12,316 bases of DNA from Gemmatimonadales bacterium (lineage in GTDB: Bacteria > Gemmatimonadota > Gemmatimonadetes > Gemmatimonadales > GWC2-71-9), in contig SPDF01000025.1 of the NCBI GenBank assembly GCA_004525055.1, positions 1-12,316 of the forward strand, written 5' to 3'. Below the pieces are notes generated by a model. That model had not been told where the DNA came from, made no database searches, and was given only the letters and a program-made list of their open reading frames with translations. A program made the translations under genes and the position numbers. Of this stretch, positions 1 through 7,091 are shown piece after piece (the stretch's first letter is position 1; each line of letters starts with the position of its first letter).

Positions 1-262
1 CAGTCTCCAGGGCGGCCGGACTGAAGTCTCGCAGCGTGCCGTTGGTCGCGGTGAGACTCGCCGAGTACCCGTCACCACCGAGATAGGTGCAGGTGACCGG
101 ATTCAATTCCAGAGTCTTCAGGAAGTACCGCTCCCGTATCGCGGCAAATTCGGCATCCTCGGCTGCGGAGGGGGCCTCGGGACGGCAGGCGGAGAGGGTG
201 CGCAGGGCTCCGAAGGCGGCAACGCCGCCGACGGTGCGATGGACGAAGGAACGGCGATCCAT
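1..262 (-). CDS. DUF885 family lipoprotein, 5' part (Tat signal)
   Basis: This is the first 87 codons of a minus-strand gene that runs off the left edge. The ATG (complement of 260-262) has a GGAG ribosome site (complement of 268-271) 5 nt upstream. The N-terminus has an Arg-Arg pair at residues 3-4 followed by Ser-Phe-Val, a weakly hydrophobic stretch at about 10-22, and a lipobox LSAC with Cys26. It therefore looks like a Tat-exported lipoprotein. The mature part, ERYFLKTLELNPVTCTYLGG (residues 44-63) followed by DFSPAAL, resembles the start of DUF885 proteins, a family of presumed metal-dependent hydrolases or peptidases. The catalytic part lies outside the window, so the family call rests on this N-terminal pattern only. 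It is divergent from the tRNA-Pro gene. Confidence 0.7.
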   Translation of the reverse strand, partial: MDRRSFVHRTVGGVAAFGALRTLSACRPEAPSAAEDAEFAAIRERYFLKTLELNPVTCTYLGGDGYSASLTATNGTLRDFSPAALET

Positions 263-294
263 ATCGGCTCCGGGGTGAATACGGGGGATGCTTC

Positions 295-323
295 AAGATA
301 TCGGAGCGCGGCCCCTTCCCCAA
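295..323 (-). promoter_or_regulatory. Candidate sigma-70-type promoter of the DUF885 gene
   Basis: Read on the minus strand, TTGGGG (complement of 318-323) and TATCTT (complement of 295-300) are separated by exactly 17 nt. The first matches the -35 consensus at 3 of 6 positions and the second the -10 consensus at 4 of 6. Transcription would start about 25 nt before the ATG at 262. The spacing is ideal but the boxes are weak, so this is a tentative call. Confidence 0.3.
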
Positions 324-358
324 GGCGGCGCGAGGGGCTACTTTTGGGCCTCAATTCA

Positions 359-432
359 CGGGACGTAGCGCAGTCTGGTAGCGCACTGCAATGGGGTTGC
401 AGGGGTCGCGGGTTCAAATCCCGCCGTCCCGA
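359..432 (+). tRNA. tRNA-Pro (anticodon GGG)
   Basis: A full cloverleaf can be folded by eye. The acceptor stem CGGGACG (359-365) pairs perfectly with CGTCCCG (425-431), followed by discriminator A432. The D arm is GCGC/GCGC (368-371 with 381-384). The anticodon stem is CTGCA/TGCAG (386-390 with 398-402) around the loop ATGGGGT. The T arm is GCGGG/CCCGC (408-412 with 420-424) around TTCAAAT. The anticodon is GGG at 393-395, followed by G37, and the C1:G72 pair is typical of bacterial proline tRNA. It reads CCC and CCU codons. The 3' CCA is not encoded (bases TCA follow), so it must be added by nucleotidyltransferase. Confidence 0.97.
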
Positions 433-438
433 TCATCA

Positions 439-470
439 GCGGCCGGCCTTCGGGCCGGCCGTTGCGTTTT
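439..470 (+). terminator. Rho-independent terminator of tRNA-Pro
   Basis: A perfect 8-bp GC stem, GGCCGGCC (441-448) with GGCCGGCC (453-460), closes on a TTCG tetraloop. C440-G461 extends it to 9 bp. The short T-rich tail GTTGCGTTTT (461-470) follows. It starts 7 nt after the tRNA 3' end and ends 26 nt before the next gene. The interrupted T tract makes it slightly weaker than the textbook form. Confidence 0.8.
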
Positions 471-496
471 CACCACTCTCGACCGAACTCCCGCCG

Positions 497-1360
497 ATGC
501 CCAGAGTTGCTCTCGCCACCTGCCTGGCCCTTCCAGACCTCGACGAGGAAGACACTCCACTCATCCCCGCCCTCGCCCAGATCGGCATCGAGGGTGTCCC
601 CCTCGTCTGGAATGACCCGGCGGTCGACTGGGCCTCCTACGACCTGGTGGCGGTCCGGACGACGTGGGACTATCCCAACAAGATTGCCGCCTTCCTCGAC
701 TGGGCAGACCAGGTGGCCGCAGTGCGGACCCTCTGGAACCCCGCGCCGATGCTCCGCTGGAACACCGACAAGCAGTATCTGCGCAACCTGGAGGCTCTCG
801 GCGTACCGATCGTGCCGACCCACTGGTTTCCGCGCGGCGCCAGGCACGACCTGCGCGCGCTTCTCCTCCGGGAGGAATGGCCCGAAGCGGTGGTCAAGCC
901 TGTGGTGTCCGCCGCGGCTCGGCGCACCAGGATGGTCGGTCCGGAGACGCTCGCGGAGGGGGAGAAGTTCCTGACCGAACAGCTCACCCAGCGTGCGATG
1001 ATGGTGCAGCCTTATGTGGCGGCTGTTTCCACGGTGGGGGAGTTGTCGCTGCTGTATTTCAACGGCCGGTTCAGCCACGCCGTCCGAAAGATTCCCGCTG
1101 CGGGCGATTTTCGGGTCCAGACCGAACATGGTGGGCGGGTGGAGTCAGTGGTTCCCACGACGGTGGAGCTGGCGGCGGGTCAGCGGGTGCTCGACGCCGT
1201 CAGCGAGGACACGCTGTATGCGCGCGTGGACCTGCTGCCGACGGCCGATGGCGAACAGCGCCTCCTCGAACTCGAGGTCACCGAACCGTCGATGTTCCTC
1301 CGGTGGGACGACGCGGCCCCGGGTCGCTTTGCGGCCGCCATCGGGGAGAGACTTGGATGA
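497..1360 (+). CDS. ATP-grasp ligase, DcsG-like
   Basis: Predicted 287-residue ATP-grasp enzyme of the group often annotated as O-ureido-D-serine cyclo-ligase-like. Family members use ATP to activate a carboxylate and join it to an amine. Visible family features are an N-terminal domain with VDWASYDLVAVRTTWDYP (residues 43-60), LRWNTDK (86-92), the VVKP strand with nucleotide-binding Lys134, GELS (181-184), ARVDLL (242-247, Asp245) and the metal-binding strand LLELEVTEPSMFL (256-268; Glu258, Glu260 and Glu263). The open frame extends upstream through the terminator and the tRNA, so the true start must lie after 470. ATG 497 is the first sensible one, although no clear ribosome site precedes it. 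The stop overlaps the start of the DinB gene, implying translational coupling. The true substrate is unknown, and no cycloserine pathway genes are present. Confidence 0.8.
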   Translation: MPRVALATCLALPDLDEEDTPLIPALAQIGIEGVPLVWNDPAVDWASYDLVAVRTTWDYPNKIAAFLDWADQVAAVRTLWNPAPMLRWNTDKQYLRNLEALGVPIVPTHWFPRGARHDLRALLLREEWPEAVVKPVVSAAARRTRMVGPETLAEGEKFLTEQLTQRAMMVQPYVAAVSTVGELSLLYFNGRFSHAVRKIPAAGDFRVQTEHGGRVESVVPTTVELAAGQRVLDAVSEDTLYARVDLLPTADGEQRLLELEVTEPSMFLRWDDAAPGRFAAAIGERLG

Positions 1361-1887
1361 GCTTTTCAAACCTGGCCGGTGAGGGTCCCGACGCTGCCGC
1401 TGTCTATGTCGTGAACCTGCTAGCCTTGCTCGGCGATGAGGATCCTCTGGCCGTCCTGGCGAGGACGCCAGCGTGGTGCGCCGAGGCCCTCGCGGAGGTC
1501 CCAGCGACCCGGCTGAGCAGGCCTGAGGCCCCGGGCAAGTGGTCGGTGGCTGGGGTGCTCCAGCACCTGGCCGACAGCGAGGGAGTGAACGGGCACCGGA
1601 TTCGGTTGATGCTCGTGGAGGACCGGCCTCCGATCGCGGCATACGATCAGGACGCCTGGGCTCGTGCGTTCGACTATGCATCGGCCGATGCCCCGGCCGC
1701 GTTGAGGGACTTTACCGCCATCCGGGAGGCCAATCTGCGGGTGTGGCGGTCACTCGATGGGCCTGCCTTGGCGCGGGGCGGGGTGCACGCGGAGCGTGGG
1801 GTGGAGACGGTGGGGCACCTGTTGCGGCTGCTGGCGGCGCACGACCTGGTGCACCGCCGGCAGATGGAGCGGATCCTGCGTCAGTGA
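1357..1887 (+). CDS. DinB/YfiT-family metal-dependent protein
   Basis: A 176-residue protein with the DinB four-helix-bundle pattern. PGKWSVAGVLQHLADSE (residues 59-75) holds the first metal His (His70), and the last helix contributes HDLVH (His162 and His166). This is the usual His triad for a divalent metal. Characterised relatives include thiol-dependent transferases and hydrolases acting in bacillithiol or mycothiol chemistry and detoxification, but most members have no known reaction. The ATG sits in ATGA (1357-1360) with the stop of the ATP-grasp gene, so the two are probably co-translated. Its stop codon overlaps the 3' end of the convergent DUF5916 gene by 7 bp, and I see no hairpin terminator between them. 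Confidence 0.82.
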   Translation: MSFSNLAGEGPDAAAVYVVNLLALLGDEDPLAVLARTPAWCAEALAEVPATRLSRPEAPGKWSVAGVLQHLADSEGVNGHRIRLMLVEDRPPIAAYDQDAWARAFDYASADAPAALRDFTAIREANLRVWRSLDGPALARGGVHAERGVETVGHLLRLLAAHDLVHRRQMERILRQ

Positions 1888-4580
1888 ATTGAGAGCCAGT
1901 ACGTAGCCTTGATCACGAACAGGTTGTCCCCGGGCACGGTGCGTGTCGCGATGAGGTCGCCGGGACGAATGCCGCTGCCCGCTTCCACGTCGTCCTGAAA
2001 GCAAATCCCCGAATCATACCCGCCGGAGCAGAACGAGTTGCGGTTCTGCTGCCAGATGAGGAAGAGCGTGCTGCCGGGCCGGTATTCCCAGCGGAGCACG
2101 GCGTTGCTGCGGTAGCTGAGGACGTTGAAGTTGTTGTTGGGCAGGGCGAAGACCTGGCCGCTGTTTCCGTCTGTCACGGTGTAATTGCCGTCGGGATCCT
2201 GCACGATGCTGGTATTGTCGGTGCCGTAGGTTTGAAGGGTCGATGCGCCGGAGGCGGTGAGCTGCCCATATTGGGAATAGTCGCCGCTGGACGCGAACGG
2301 CTCGGCGTACACTTCGAGTGTCAGCTTCGGCGAGAAGGAGTAGTTGAGCCGCAGTTGCATCGACAGCGTCGTTTGGTCGACCGAGGCGAACACATACCGG
2401 GTGCCGTAGGTGGCCGACGTGCCGCCGGTCTCCGCGGTGACGTACTGGCGCGGGTTGACGGAGTGGTTCCATCTGGGCTCGACCGACAACTGCCACCGGC
2501 TCCCGGGTCGGGCGAGGAGGAAGAGGCTGACCCGCTGGCTAGCCTGACCGTACTGTCCCGTTGAAACGGACCCGTTCAGATTTCCCCGAATTGAACTCCC
2601 CTCACTGTTTCCGACGCTGACCTCCACTCCGCCCTGGCTGCCGGTCCCCATCAAGGGCCCGCCTCGGGTCAGGTTGTCGCTGGTGCTGGCGGGCCGATAA
2701 TAGCCGCCGAAATACGTCCGCCAGAAGTTCTTCCAGGTCTGACTGGTGTTCAGCCCAACGATCGAGTAGGTCCGCGTGCCCCCGAAGTTCCATCCCGCAT
2801 CGGTAAACAATCCGAATCGGTAGTTCTGGAACGTCTTCCCCGGCGTGTTCTCCCGATAGTTGACGTTCACCTCGGCGTCGATGTCGTCGGCGTTGGAGAG
2901 CCGACCGGCGTCGTTCAGCTCAAATCCCGGGGATTCCGCCCCGACGCCGATGGCACCGGTCCAGTGCCGTCCGCTCGCCTTCTCCGCCTCCAGGGCGAGC
3001 GAGTACCCGGACAGGGAGGTCCGATTGGGATCGAGCGTCACGTAGTCCTGGTCGGGCCGCTGGAAGTAATGGGCGGATGATTCCTGCACCAGGGTGACCG
3101 CGTCGGTCGAGCCGCCGATGTAACTGAAGCCCGCGTGCCCGCTGATCTGGTATTCGCCGCCGCCCAGCCGGGCCAGCCAGTCGGCCCCGCCCGTAAACGC
3201 CTCGCTGTTCATCTGCAGGGAGAGGGGCGCCGCGTCGGCGAAGCTCCGCGACAGCGCCGTCATCGTGACTCCGATCGTCGAGGCGGATGCGCCGAGCTCC
3301 TGCTGCACCCGGGCAATGCCGTAGAAGGTCATCGGTTCGACGGCGATTTTTTCGAAGGCGTTCGAATCGGCGATATAGGCGGTCGCGTATTCACGCTGGG
3401 TCAACGCCGCGAGCGCGCCGATGGACATGCCGGAAGTGGTCCGGCCGGTCAGCTTCGCTGCGCCGAGGATTGTGGCGTACCCGGGCTCGTCGACGAAATC
3501 GGCGTCATCCACGAAGTCGCCGGTCGGGTACCCTCGCGGTTGTCCGCCGATGCGGCGGGAGTAGTAGTACCCGGGGCCGTTCCCCTGGAGGAGCTGATTG
3601 CCCTCGATGAAGAACGGTCGCCGCTCCCGGAAGAACGTCTCGAAGGCGCTGAGGTTGACCTCCGCTGGGTCGGCCTCCACCTGCCCGAAGTCGGGGTTGA
3701 TTGTGGCGTCGAGGGTCAGGTTCGATCCGAGCCCCACCTTGAAGTCGGCGCCGGCGCGCAGGTCGGAGCTGCTGCCGTCATTGAACGGGTTGCCCTCGCC
3801 CGGCGCACCGACGAAGCTGGCCTGGCCGGCGATATAGGGAATAAACTCCGCCGTGCGTTGGGGCTGGATATCGTTCATGCCCACGAGGGTCCCAAAATGG
3901 GAGAAGAAGCCGGTCTGGGCCCGCGGAATGACCACCCAATAGACGTCCTCGTTGAAGCCGGGCTGCCAGCGGTTGACGTTGAGGCCCCACTCCTGAACCG
4001 TCTGTTTATTGAACCGGAGCTGGGAGAACGGGATCCGCATTTCCACAGACCAGCCGAGGCTGTCGAACGAGACCTTGGCCTCCCAGACCGGGTTGTAGGC
4101 CGGGTCCCGGCGGTCCTCTTCGTCCTCGGGGTGGTAGCTCTCGCCCAGCACTCCCCCTGAACTCACGGAAAACGAGTAGCCGGTGCGTTTATCGAGGTAG
4201 GGATCCAGGGAGACGACGAGGTGCTCGGCGTTGCTGAATTGGTCTCGCCGCGTGACCGGCCGGGGAATCTCGGCGACGCGGGTGCTCCAGAGCCGGGCGC
4301 CAACGTAGAGAGCATCGTCGTCATAGAGGAAGGCGACCGCGGTGCTGTCCGTTGGAGGGCCCCCTTCCACCGGGTCCTTCTGGTGGAAATCGGAGAACCA
4401 CTCCGCCGTTGCCCAGGCAGAGTCAGTCAGGTGCCCGTCGATATCGGGGGCGGAGCCGGTTACGCGCACAGCCCGGGCGATCTTGCCGTCTCCGGGATCG
4501 GTCGTCTGGGCGGCCAGCGGGGCCGCCAGAAAGGCGATCAGGAGGATCAGCGTCTGAGGGTGGCGGCGCACTGAAGGCAT
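1881..4580 (-). CDS. DUF5916 protein with N-terminal CBM9-like domain, predicted outer-membrane barrel
   Basis: An 899-residue exported protein. Residues 1-25 form a Sec signal peptide (basic start, LILLIAFLAAPLAAQ). Residues about 38-250 resemble the CBM9-like carbohydrate-binding fold (DIDGHLTDSAWATAEWF at 47-63, then YDDDALYVGARL at 86-97). Residues 273-327 carry the DUF5916 hallmark: NPDFGQVEADPAEVNLSAF at 295-313, then ERRPFFIEGN (319-328). The remaining 570 residues alternate polar and hydrophobic positions with many aromatics, as in a beta-barrel, and end in FVIKATYWLSIH. I infer a surface or outer-membrane location; the ligand is unknown. It is the last gene of the sigma-factor cluster but is separated from DUF4097 protein B by a 111-nt gap that contains its own candidate ECF promoter and leader hairpins. 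Codon usage and GC content look like those of its neighbours. Confidence 0.88.
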   Translation of the reverse strand: MPSVRRHPQTLILLIAFLAAPLAAQTTDPGDGKIARAVRVTGSAPDIDGHLTDSAWATAEWFSDFHQKDPVEGGPPTDSTAVAFLYDDDALYVGARLWSTRVAEIPRPVTRRDQFSNAEHLVVSLDPYLDKRTGYSFSVSSGGVLGESYHPEDEEDRRDPAYNPVWEAKVSFDSLGWSVEMRIPFSQLRFNKQTVQEWGLNVNRWQPGFNEDVYWVVIPRAQTGFFSHFGTLVGMNDIQPQRTAEFIPYIAGQASFVGAPGEGNPFNDGSSSDLRAGADFKVGLGSNLTLDATINPDFGQVEADPAEVNLSAFETFFRERRPFFIEGNQLLQGNGPGYYYSRRIGGQPRGYPTGDFVDDADFVDEPGYATILGAAKLTGRTTSGMSIGALAALTQREYATAYIADSNAFEKIAVEPMTFYGIARVQQELGASASTIGVTMTALSRSFADAAPLSLQMNSEAFTGGADWLARLGGGEYQISGHAGFSYIGGSTDAVTLVQESSAHYFQRPDQDYVTLDPNRTSLSGYSLALEAEKASGRHWTGAIGVGAESPGFELNDAGRLSNADDIDAEVNVNYRENTPGKTFQNYRFGLFTDAGWNFGGTRTYSIVGLNTSQTWKNFWRTYFGGYYRPASTSDNLTRGGPLMGTGSQGGVEVSVGNSEGSSIRGNLNGSVSTGQYGQASQRVSLFLLARPGSRWQLSVEPRWNHSVNPRQYVTAETGGTSATYGTRYVFASVDQTTLSMQLRLNYSFSPKLTLEVYAEPFASSGDYSQYGQLTASGASTLQTYGTDNTSIVQDPDGNYTVTDGNSGQVFALPNNNFNVLSYRSNAVLRWEYRPGSTLFLIWQQNRNSFCSGGYDSGICFQDDVEAGSGIRPGDLIATRTVPGDNLFVIKATYWLSIH

Positions 4581-4603
4581 CGGGACTCAGGCTGGGCGTG
4601 ACA

Positions 4604-4639
4604 CGGGCTGCCGTGCAGATGCACGACAGCCCGCTGTCG
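4604..4639 (-). other. Overlapping leader hairpins before the DUF5916 gene
   Basis: Hairpin 1 pairs 4604-4610 (CGGGCTG) with 4627-4633 (CAGCCCG) and 4612-4617 with 4620-4625. There is one C/A mismatch between the two helices, giving 13 potential pairs (12 if a four-base AGAT loop is kept). Hairpin 2 pairs CGACAG (4624-4629) with CTGTCG (4634-4639) around a CCCG loop. They share 4624-4633 and so cannot form together. On the minus strand no U tract follows either one, so neither looks like a simple terminator. They lie in the 5' leader predicted from the promoter at 4658-4686. Confidence 0.5.
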
Positions 4640-4657
4640 CAGTGACCATAGTATAGG

Positions 4658-4686
4658 CCAGACGGGATCTTCCGGGCTCAAGTTTC
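4658..4686 (-). promoter_or_regulatory. Candidate ECF-sigma promoter of the DUF5916 gene
   Basis: On the minus strand TGAAACTT (complement of 4680-4687) is followed after 16 nt by GTCTGG (complement of 4658-4663). AAC-N18-GTC is the general ECF pattern and has the same spacing as the candidate in front of the sigma gene. The start site would be near 4650, leaving a leader of about 70 nt that contains two hairpins. A TATACT hexamer at 4650-4655 is an alternative -10 box, but its best -35 partner (TTGAGC) is 20 nt away, which is too far. Confidence 0.45.
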
Positions 4687-4691
4687 AGCGG

Positions 4692-5513
4692 TCAGGAGCC
4701 CTTGGCGAGGGTGATGCTGCCGTTGACCGTCTCCAGGTCAAGTGTCCGTCCGCCGGCGCCGATCGTCCCGTGAATGCTCCGGGGGCCGAACTTGCCCTGC
4801 ACCGTCAGCGGAAACTCCGATTCGATGCTGCCGTTCACCGTTGAGCCGTTGACCTCGGCGCTGAAATTGGCGGGGAGGGTGGCGTGGATGCTGCCGTTCA
4901 CCGTGCTCAGGTCCACGGTACAGGTCCAGTTTGCCTTGCCCATCGAGACGTCAATTTGCCCATTGACGGTGCTGGCTCGGACGATTCCGGCGGCGACAAC
5001 GCGCACGTCGCCGTTGACCGTGGAGACGTCGGCGTCGCTCCCGAGCCGCTCCGTGCTCACGGATCCGTTGACCGTCCGACCGACAAACTTCACGCCGGCC
5101 GGGACCTGCACCGTGAAGCTCACGCTCACGTCGTTGTCGTTGGTGGACATGTGGCCCTCGTCCCCAGCCCCGCAGCTGTTCGCCTGCTTCTTGCCGCTCG
5201 GGTAGACCGCGCAGATCGTCACGCCCGCGGCGCTCTTCACCACCTCGATCGTGACTGAGGCGAGGTCCGACTTCTTGCTCTGCTTCAGGGCGGTGACGAC
5301 GACCTCCGAACCCGTCGTCGCGGTGGCCCTGACGCTGCCGTTCACGCCTTTGATCTCGATGCTCTTGCCGGCGGCGACGGTGCCCTTCCAGTTCCAGTCT
5401 GGATCCTGGGTGACCGCCAGGGCCGGCATGACATTGGCGTCCAGCACGTGGTCTGTCGCGGCATAACCGGTCCACGCCACCAGGGCGATGCCGAGCGTTG
5501 AAATGGTGTTCAT
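4692..5513 (-). CDS. DUF4097-type exported beta-repeat protein B (VNG repeats)
   Basis: A 273-residue protein with a signal-like N-terminus (hydrophobic residues 3-19). The core is a beta-strand repeat of the DUF4097 (putative adhesin) type. The turn motif VNG(S/D/Q) recurs at residues 57, 148, 166, 183, 205, 226 and 263, with a variant IHG at 247. Between 148 and 263 the spacing is 16-22 residues, consistent with one coil of a beta-helix-like solenoid per repeat. An insert at about 101-128 contains Cys101 and Cys114; a third Cys is at 198. The start has a strong GGAGGG ribosome site (complement of 5522-5527) 8 nt upstream of the ATG. It lies 32 nt downstream of DUF4097 protein A and is probably in the same operon. 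The function is unknown; an envelope or periplasmic role is inferred from export and from the linked anti-sigma factor. Confidence 0.8.
   Translation of the reverse strand: MNTISTLGIALVAWTGYAATDHVLDANVMPALAVTQDPDWNWKGTVAAGKSIEIKGVNGSVRATATTGSEVVVTALKQSKKSDLASVTIEVVKSAAGVTICAVYPSGKKQANSCGAGDEGHMSTNDNDVSVSFTVQVPAGVKFVGRTVNGSVSTERLGSDADVSTVNGDVRVVAAGIVRASTVNGQIDVSMGKANWTCTVDLSTVNGSIHATLPANFSAEVNGSTVNGSIESEFPLTVQGKFGPRSIHGTIGAGGRTLDLETVNGSITLAKGS
4713..4904 (-). repeat. Short direct DNA repeats encoding VNGSI turns
   Basis: The 18-base unit GATGCTGCCGTT(C/G)ACCGT (plus-strand reading) occurs at 4713-4730, 4824-4841 and 4887-4904 with at most one mismatch. It encodes the Thr-Val-Asn-Gly-Ser-Ile turn of DUF4097 protein B on the minus strand. 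The high DNA identity suggests recent internal duplication or gene-conversion-like homogenisation of the protein repeat. Confidence 0.75.
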
Positions 5514-5545
5514 GTTGTTGTCCCTCCAAGAGTTGGATGCAAAGC

Positions 5546-6385
5546 CTACTTCTCGAGTCGGATGAGGCCGTCGAAGGCCTCGAGGTCGAGGCGTGCGCTG
5601 CCGGTGCCGGTGGTAAAGCTGAAGCGCTTCCCGTCCTGGCTGCCGGCGATGGTCACCGGGATGGCGGACTCGAACTCGCCGTCCCAGGTGGAGACAGACA
5701 CGGTGGCATTGAGCGCGCCGACCGGTCGGATGGAGATGTCGCCGTCGTGCGTTTTGAAGCCGTAGTTGCCGTTCGACGCGATGGCGCCGCTGAAGCTGAT
5801 ATCACCGTCGACCGTGCTGACCCTGATCGACGAGGAGGTAATCCCTTCCAGTCGAAGATCGCCGTCCACGCCCTGGATATTGAGCGCGCCGACCAGGTCC
5901 CGAACGACGACTTCGCCGTCCACCGTCTGGATGTCGAGGTTGCCGCGCACGCCCTCCGCGCTCACGTCGCCCTCGACCGAGCTCAGCGAGACATTGTCGG
6001 CGCCCCCGTTCACCGTCACGTCCCCCTCCACCGAGCTGGCTGTGACCGGGCCGGTCATCCCGGAGACGACAATGGGCGTCTCGACCCCCTGCAGGTTGAC
6101 CGCCATCCAGGCAGGAGCGTTGATGGTCAGGTCGATGTCGGTCGGGCCGTGGCGCATCCGTTGGGAGACGCGTACTTCACCGCCGGCGCTCTCGACTCGG
6201 ATCTCCGCATCCTCGTCTTCGGAGGATGAGCGAATCTGCACCTCGTTCCGGTTCCACCCGGTGACGGTGATTCGACCGGCGTGGTTGTTGACCGACAGTC
6301 GCGTGCCCTTGGCGACCGTCAGCGTGGTGTCGGCGTTCGGGGCGGCCAGGAGCACGGCGGCCGCGAGGGTGGCAGTGAACAGCAT
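5546..6385 (-). CDS. DUF4097-type exported beta-repeat protein A (V(D/E)G repeats)
   Basis: A 279-residue protein with a short signal peptide (residues 1-18, LAAAVLLAAPNA). A DUF4097-like beta-repeat domain follows. The acidic turn V(E/D)G(D/E) appears at residues 119, 137, 155, 173 and 192, a strict 18-19-residue period, then as HDGD (213), WDGE (234) and FDG (271). The regular period suggests a right-handed solenoid with an acidic ladder on one face. The ATG at 6385 is preceded by an AAAGGA ribosome site that overlaps the anti-sigma stop codon, with an 11-nt gap, so the two are co-transcribed. It is a paralogue of the following gene but uses acidic residues where that protein has Asn. No catalytic motif is visible. 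Confidence 0.82.
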   Translation of the reverse strand: MLFTATLAAAVLLAAPNADTTLTVAKGTRLSVNNHAGRITVTGWNRNEVQIRSSSEDEDAEIRVESAGGEVRVSQRMRHGPTDIDLTINAPAWMAVNLQGVETPIVVSGMTGPVTASSVEGDVTVNGGADNVSLSSVEGDVSAEGVRGNLDIQTVDGEVVVRDLVGALNIQGVDGDLRLEGITSSSIRVSTVDGDISFSGAIASNGNYGFKTHDGDISIRPVGALNATVSVSTWDGEFESAIPVTIAGSQDGKRFSFTTGTGSARLDLEAFDGLIRLEK

Positions 6386-6396
6386 GGGATGTCCTT

Positions 6397-7074
6397 TCAG
6401 CTCGCCGCGTTGGCGATAGTGGTGGCCTGCTGGAGCAGCGCAAGCTTCTGTTGCATCGAGTTCGCGAGATGGGCGTTCAAATAGGCGTTGGCGGGGTCGG
6501 CCTTCAGGGCGACGCGGGCTTCCTCGATGGCGACGTCAATTCGGGCCAGGTTGCGCTCCAGGACGGCGACGGTCTTCGGCGACAGGCGGCTCCGGCCCGC
6601 GTCCAGGGCCTGCTCGAGGTCGCGCACGGCCGTGTCATAGCTCTGCTCGGCTTTGGTCGGGAGGCCGACGGGAATGACGCGCAGCGCCGGGGAGGTTGCC
6701 ACCGCGGTTGGCACCGGCTCGGTGGTTGGGCGCATGGCTATGGCGGATGCGCCGGCCCCCACCGCCAGGAACAGCACCGCTGCGGCAGCGAGCTGGGTGA
6801 GGCTCAGGGAGAATCGGCGCCGCACTCGCCTGGTGTTGAGGTCGATGACGGGCGTCCCGGCGGCCCCGATCCGGGTGGCAATCCCACCCCAGAGGTCATT
6901 GGCGACCGGGCGGTCGACGAGGGCATGTGCCCGGGTCACGACGCTGCGGAGTTCAGCAACCGTCGCCTGGCAGGTCGGGCAGGCGGCCAGATGCGTTTCG
7001 AGGGCCACGCGCTCGGCGGGAGCAAGGTCGCCGTCGAGGTATTCGGAGAGTCGATCCATCCATTGATCAGTCAT
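6397..7074 (-). CDS. Membrane anti-sigma factor with zinc-finger (zf-HC2-like) domain
   Basis: A 225-residue single-pass membrane protein. The N-terminal cytoplasmic domain carries the anti-sigma zinc motif HLAACPTC (His28, Cys32, Cys35) after an EYLDGDL segment (11-17). A hydrophobic helix spans about 91-113, preceded by a basic stop-transfer-like stretch RRVRRRF (82-88). The C-terminal 110 residues are predicted helical (DLEQALDAGRSRL and VAVLERNLARIDVAIEEARVA, about 144-180) and should lie outside the inner membrane. It is expected to hold the adjacent ECF sigma factor inactive until an envelope signal arrives. ATG 7074 is chosen because of the GGGAAGG site at 7080-7086. A start 10 codons further upstream at 7104 would overlap the sigma gene and has no better site. 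Confidence 0.87.
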   Translation of the reverse strand: MTDQWMDRLSEYLDGDLAPAERVALETHLAACPTCQATVAELRSVVTRAHALVDRPVANDLWGGIATRIGAAGTPVIDLNTRRVRRRFSLSLTQLAAAAVLFLAVGAGASAIAMRPTTEPVPTAVATSPALRVIPVGLPTKAEQSYDTAVRDLEQALDAGRSRLSPKTVAVLERNLARIDVAIEEARVALKADPANAYLNAHLANSMQQKLALLQQATTIANAAS

Positions 7075-7079
7075 GGGAT

Positions 7080-7086
7080 CCTTCCC
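7080..7086 (-). promoter_or_regulatory. Ribosome binding site of the anti-sigma gene
   Basis: GGGAAGG on the minus strand ends 5 nt before the ATG at 7074. It lies in the 17-nt gap after the sigma stop codon (7092-7094) and supports the shorter start over the upstream ATG at 7104. Confidence 0.65.
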
Positions 7087-7091
7087 GTCGT

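Noticed and set aside
339..344. TACTTT as a -10 box for the tRNA-Pro gene
   Set aside because: The position is suitable, but the sequence 17 nt upstream (TTCCCC) is a poor -35 box.
359..470. tRNA gene as an integration site of a mobile element
   Set aside because: No integrase, no duplicated tRNA 3' end and no shift in composition is seen in the flanking DNA.
239..496. Upstream extension of the ATP-grasp frame to an ATG at 239
   Set aside because: It runs through the tRNA-Pro gene and its terminator; the protein family starts at the ATG at 497.
3135..4160. 341-codon open frame on the plus strand
   Set aside because: It is antisense to the DUF5916 gene, has no recognisable domain, and is expected in GC-rich coding DNA.
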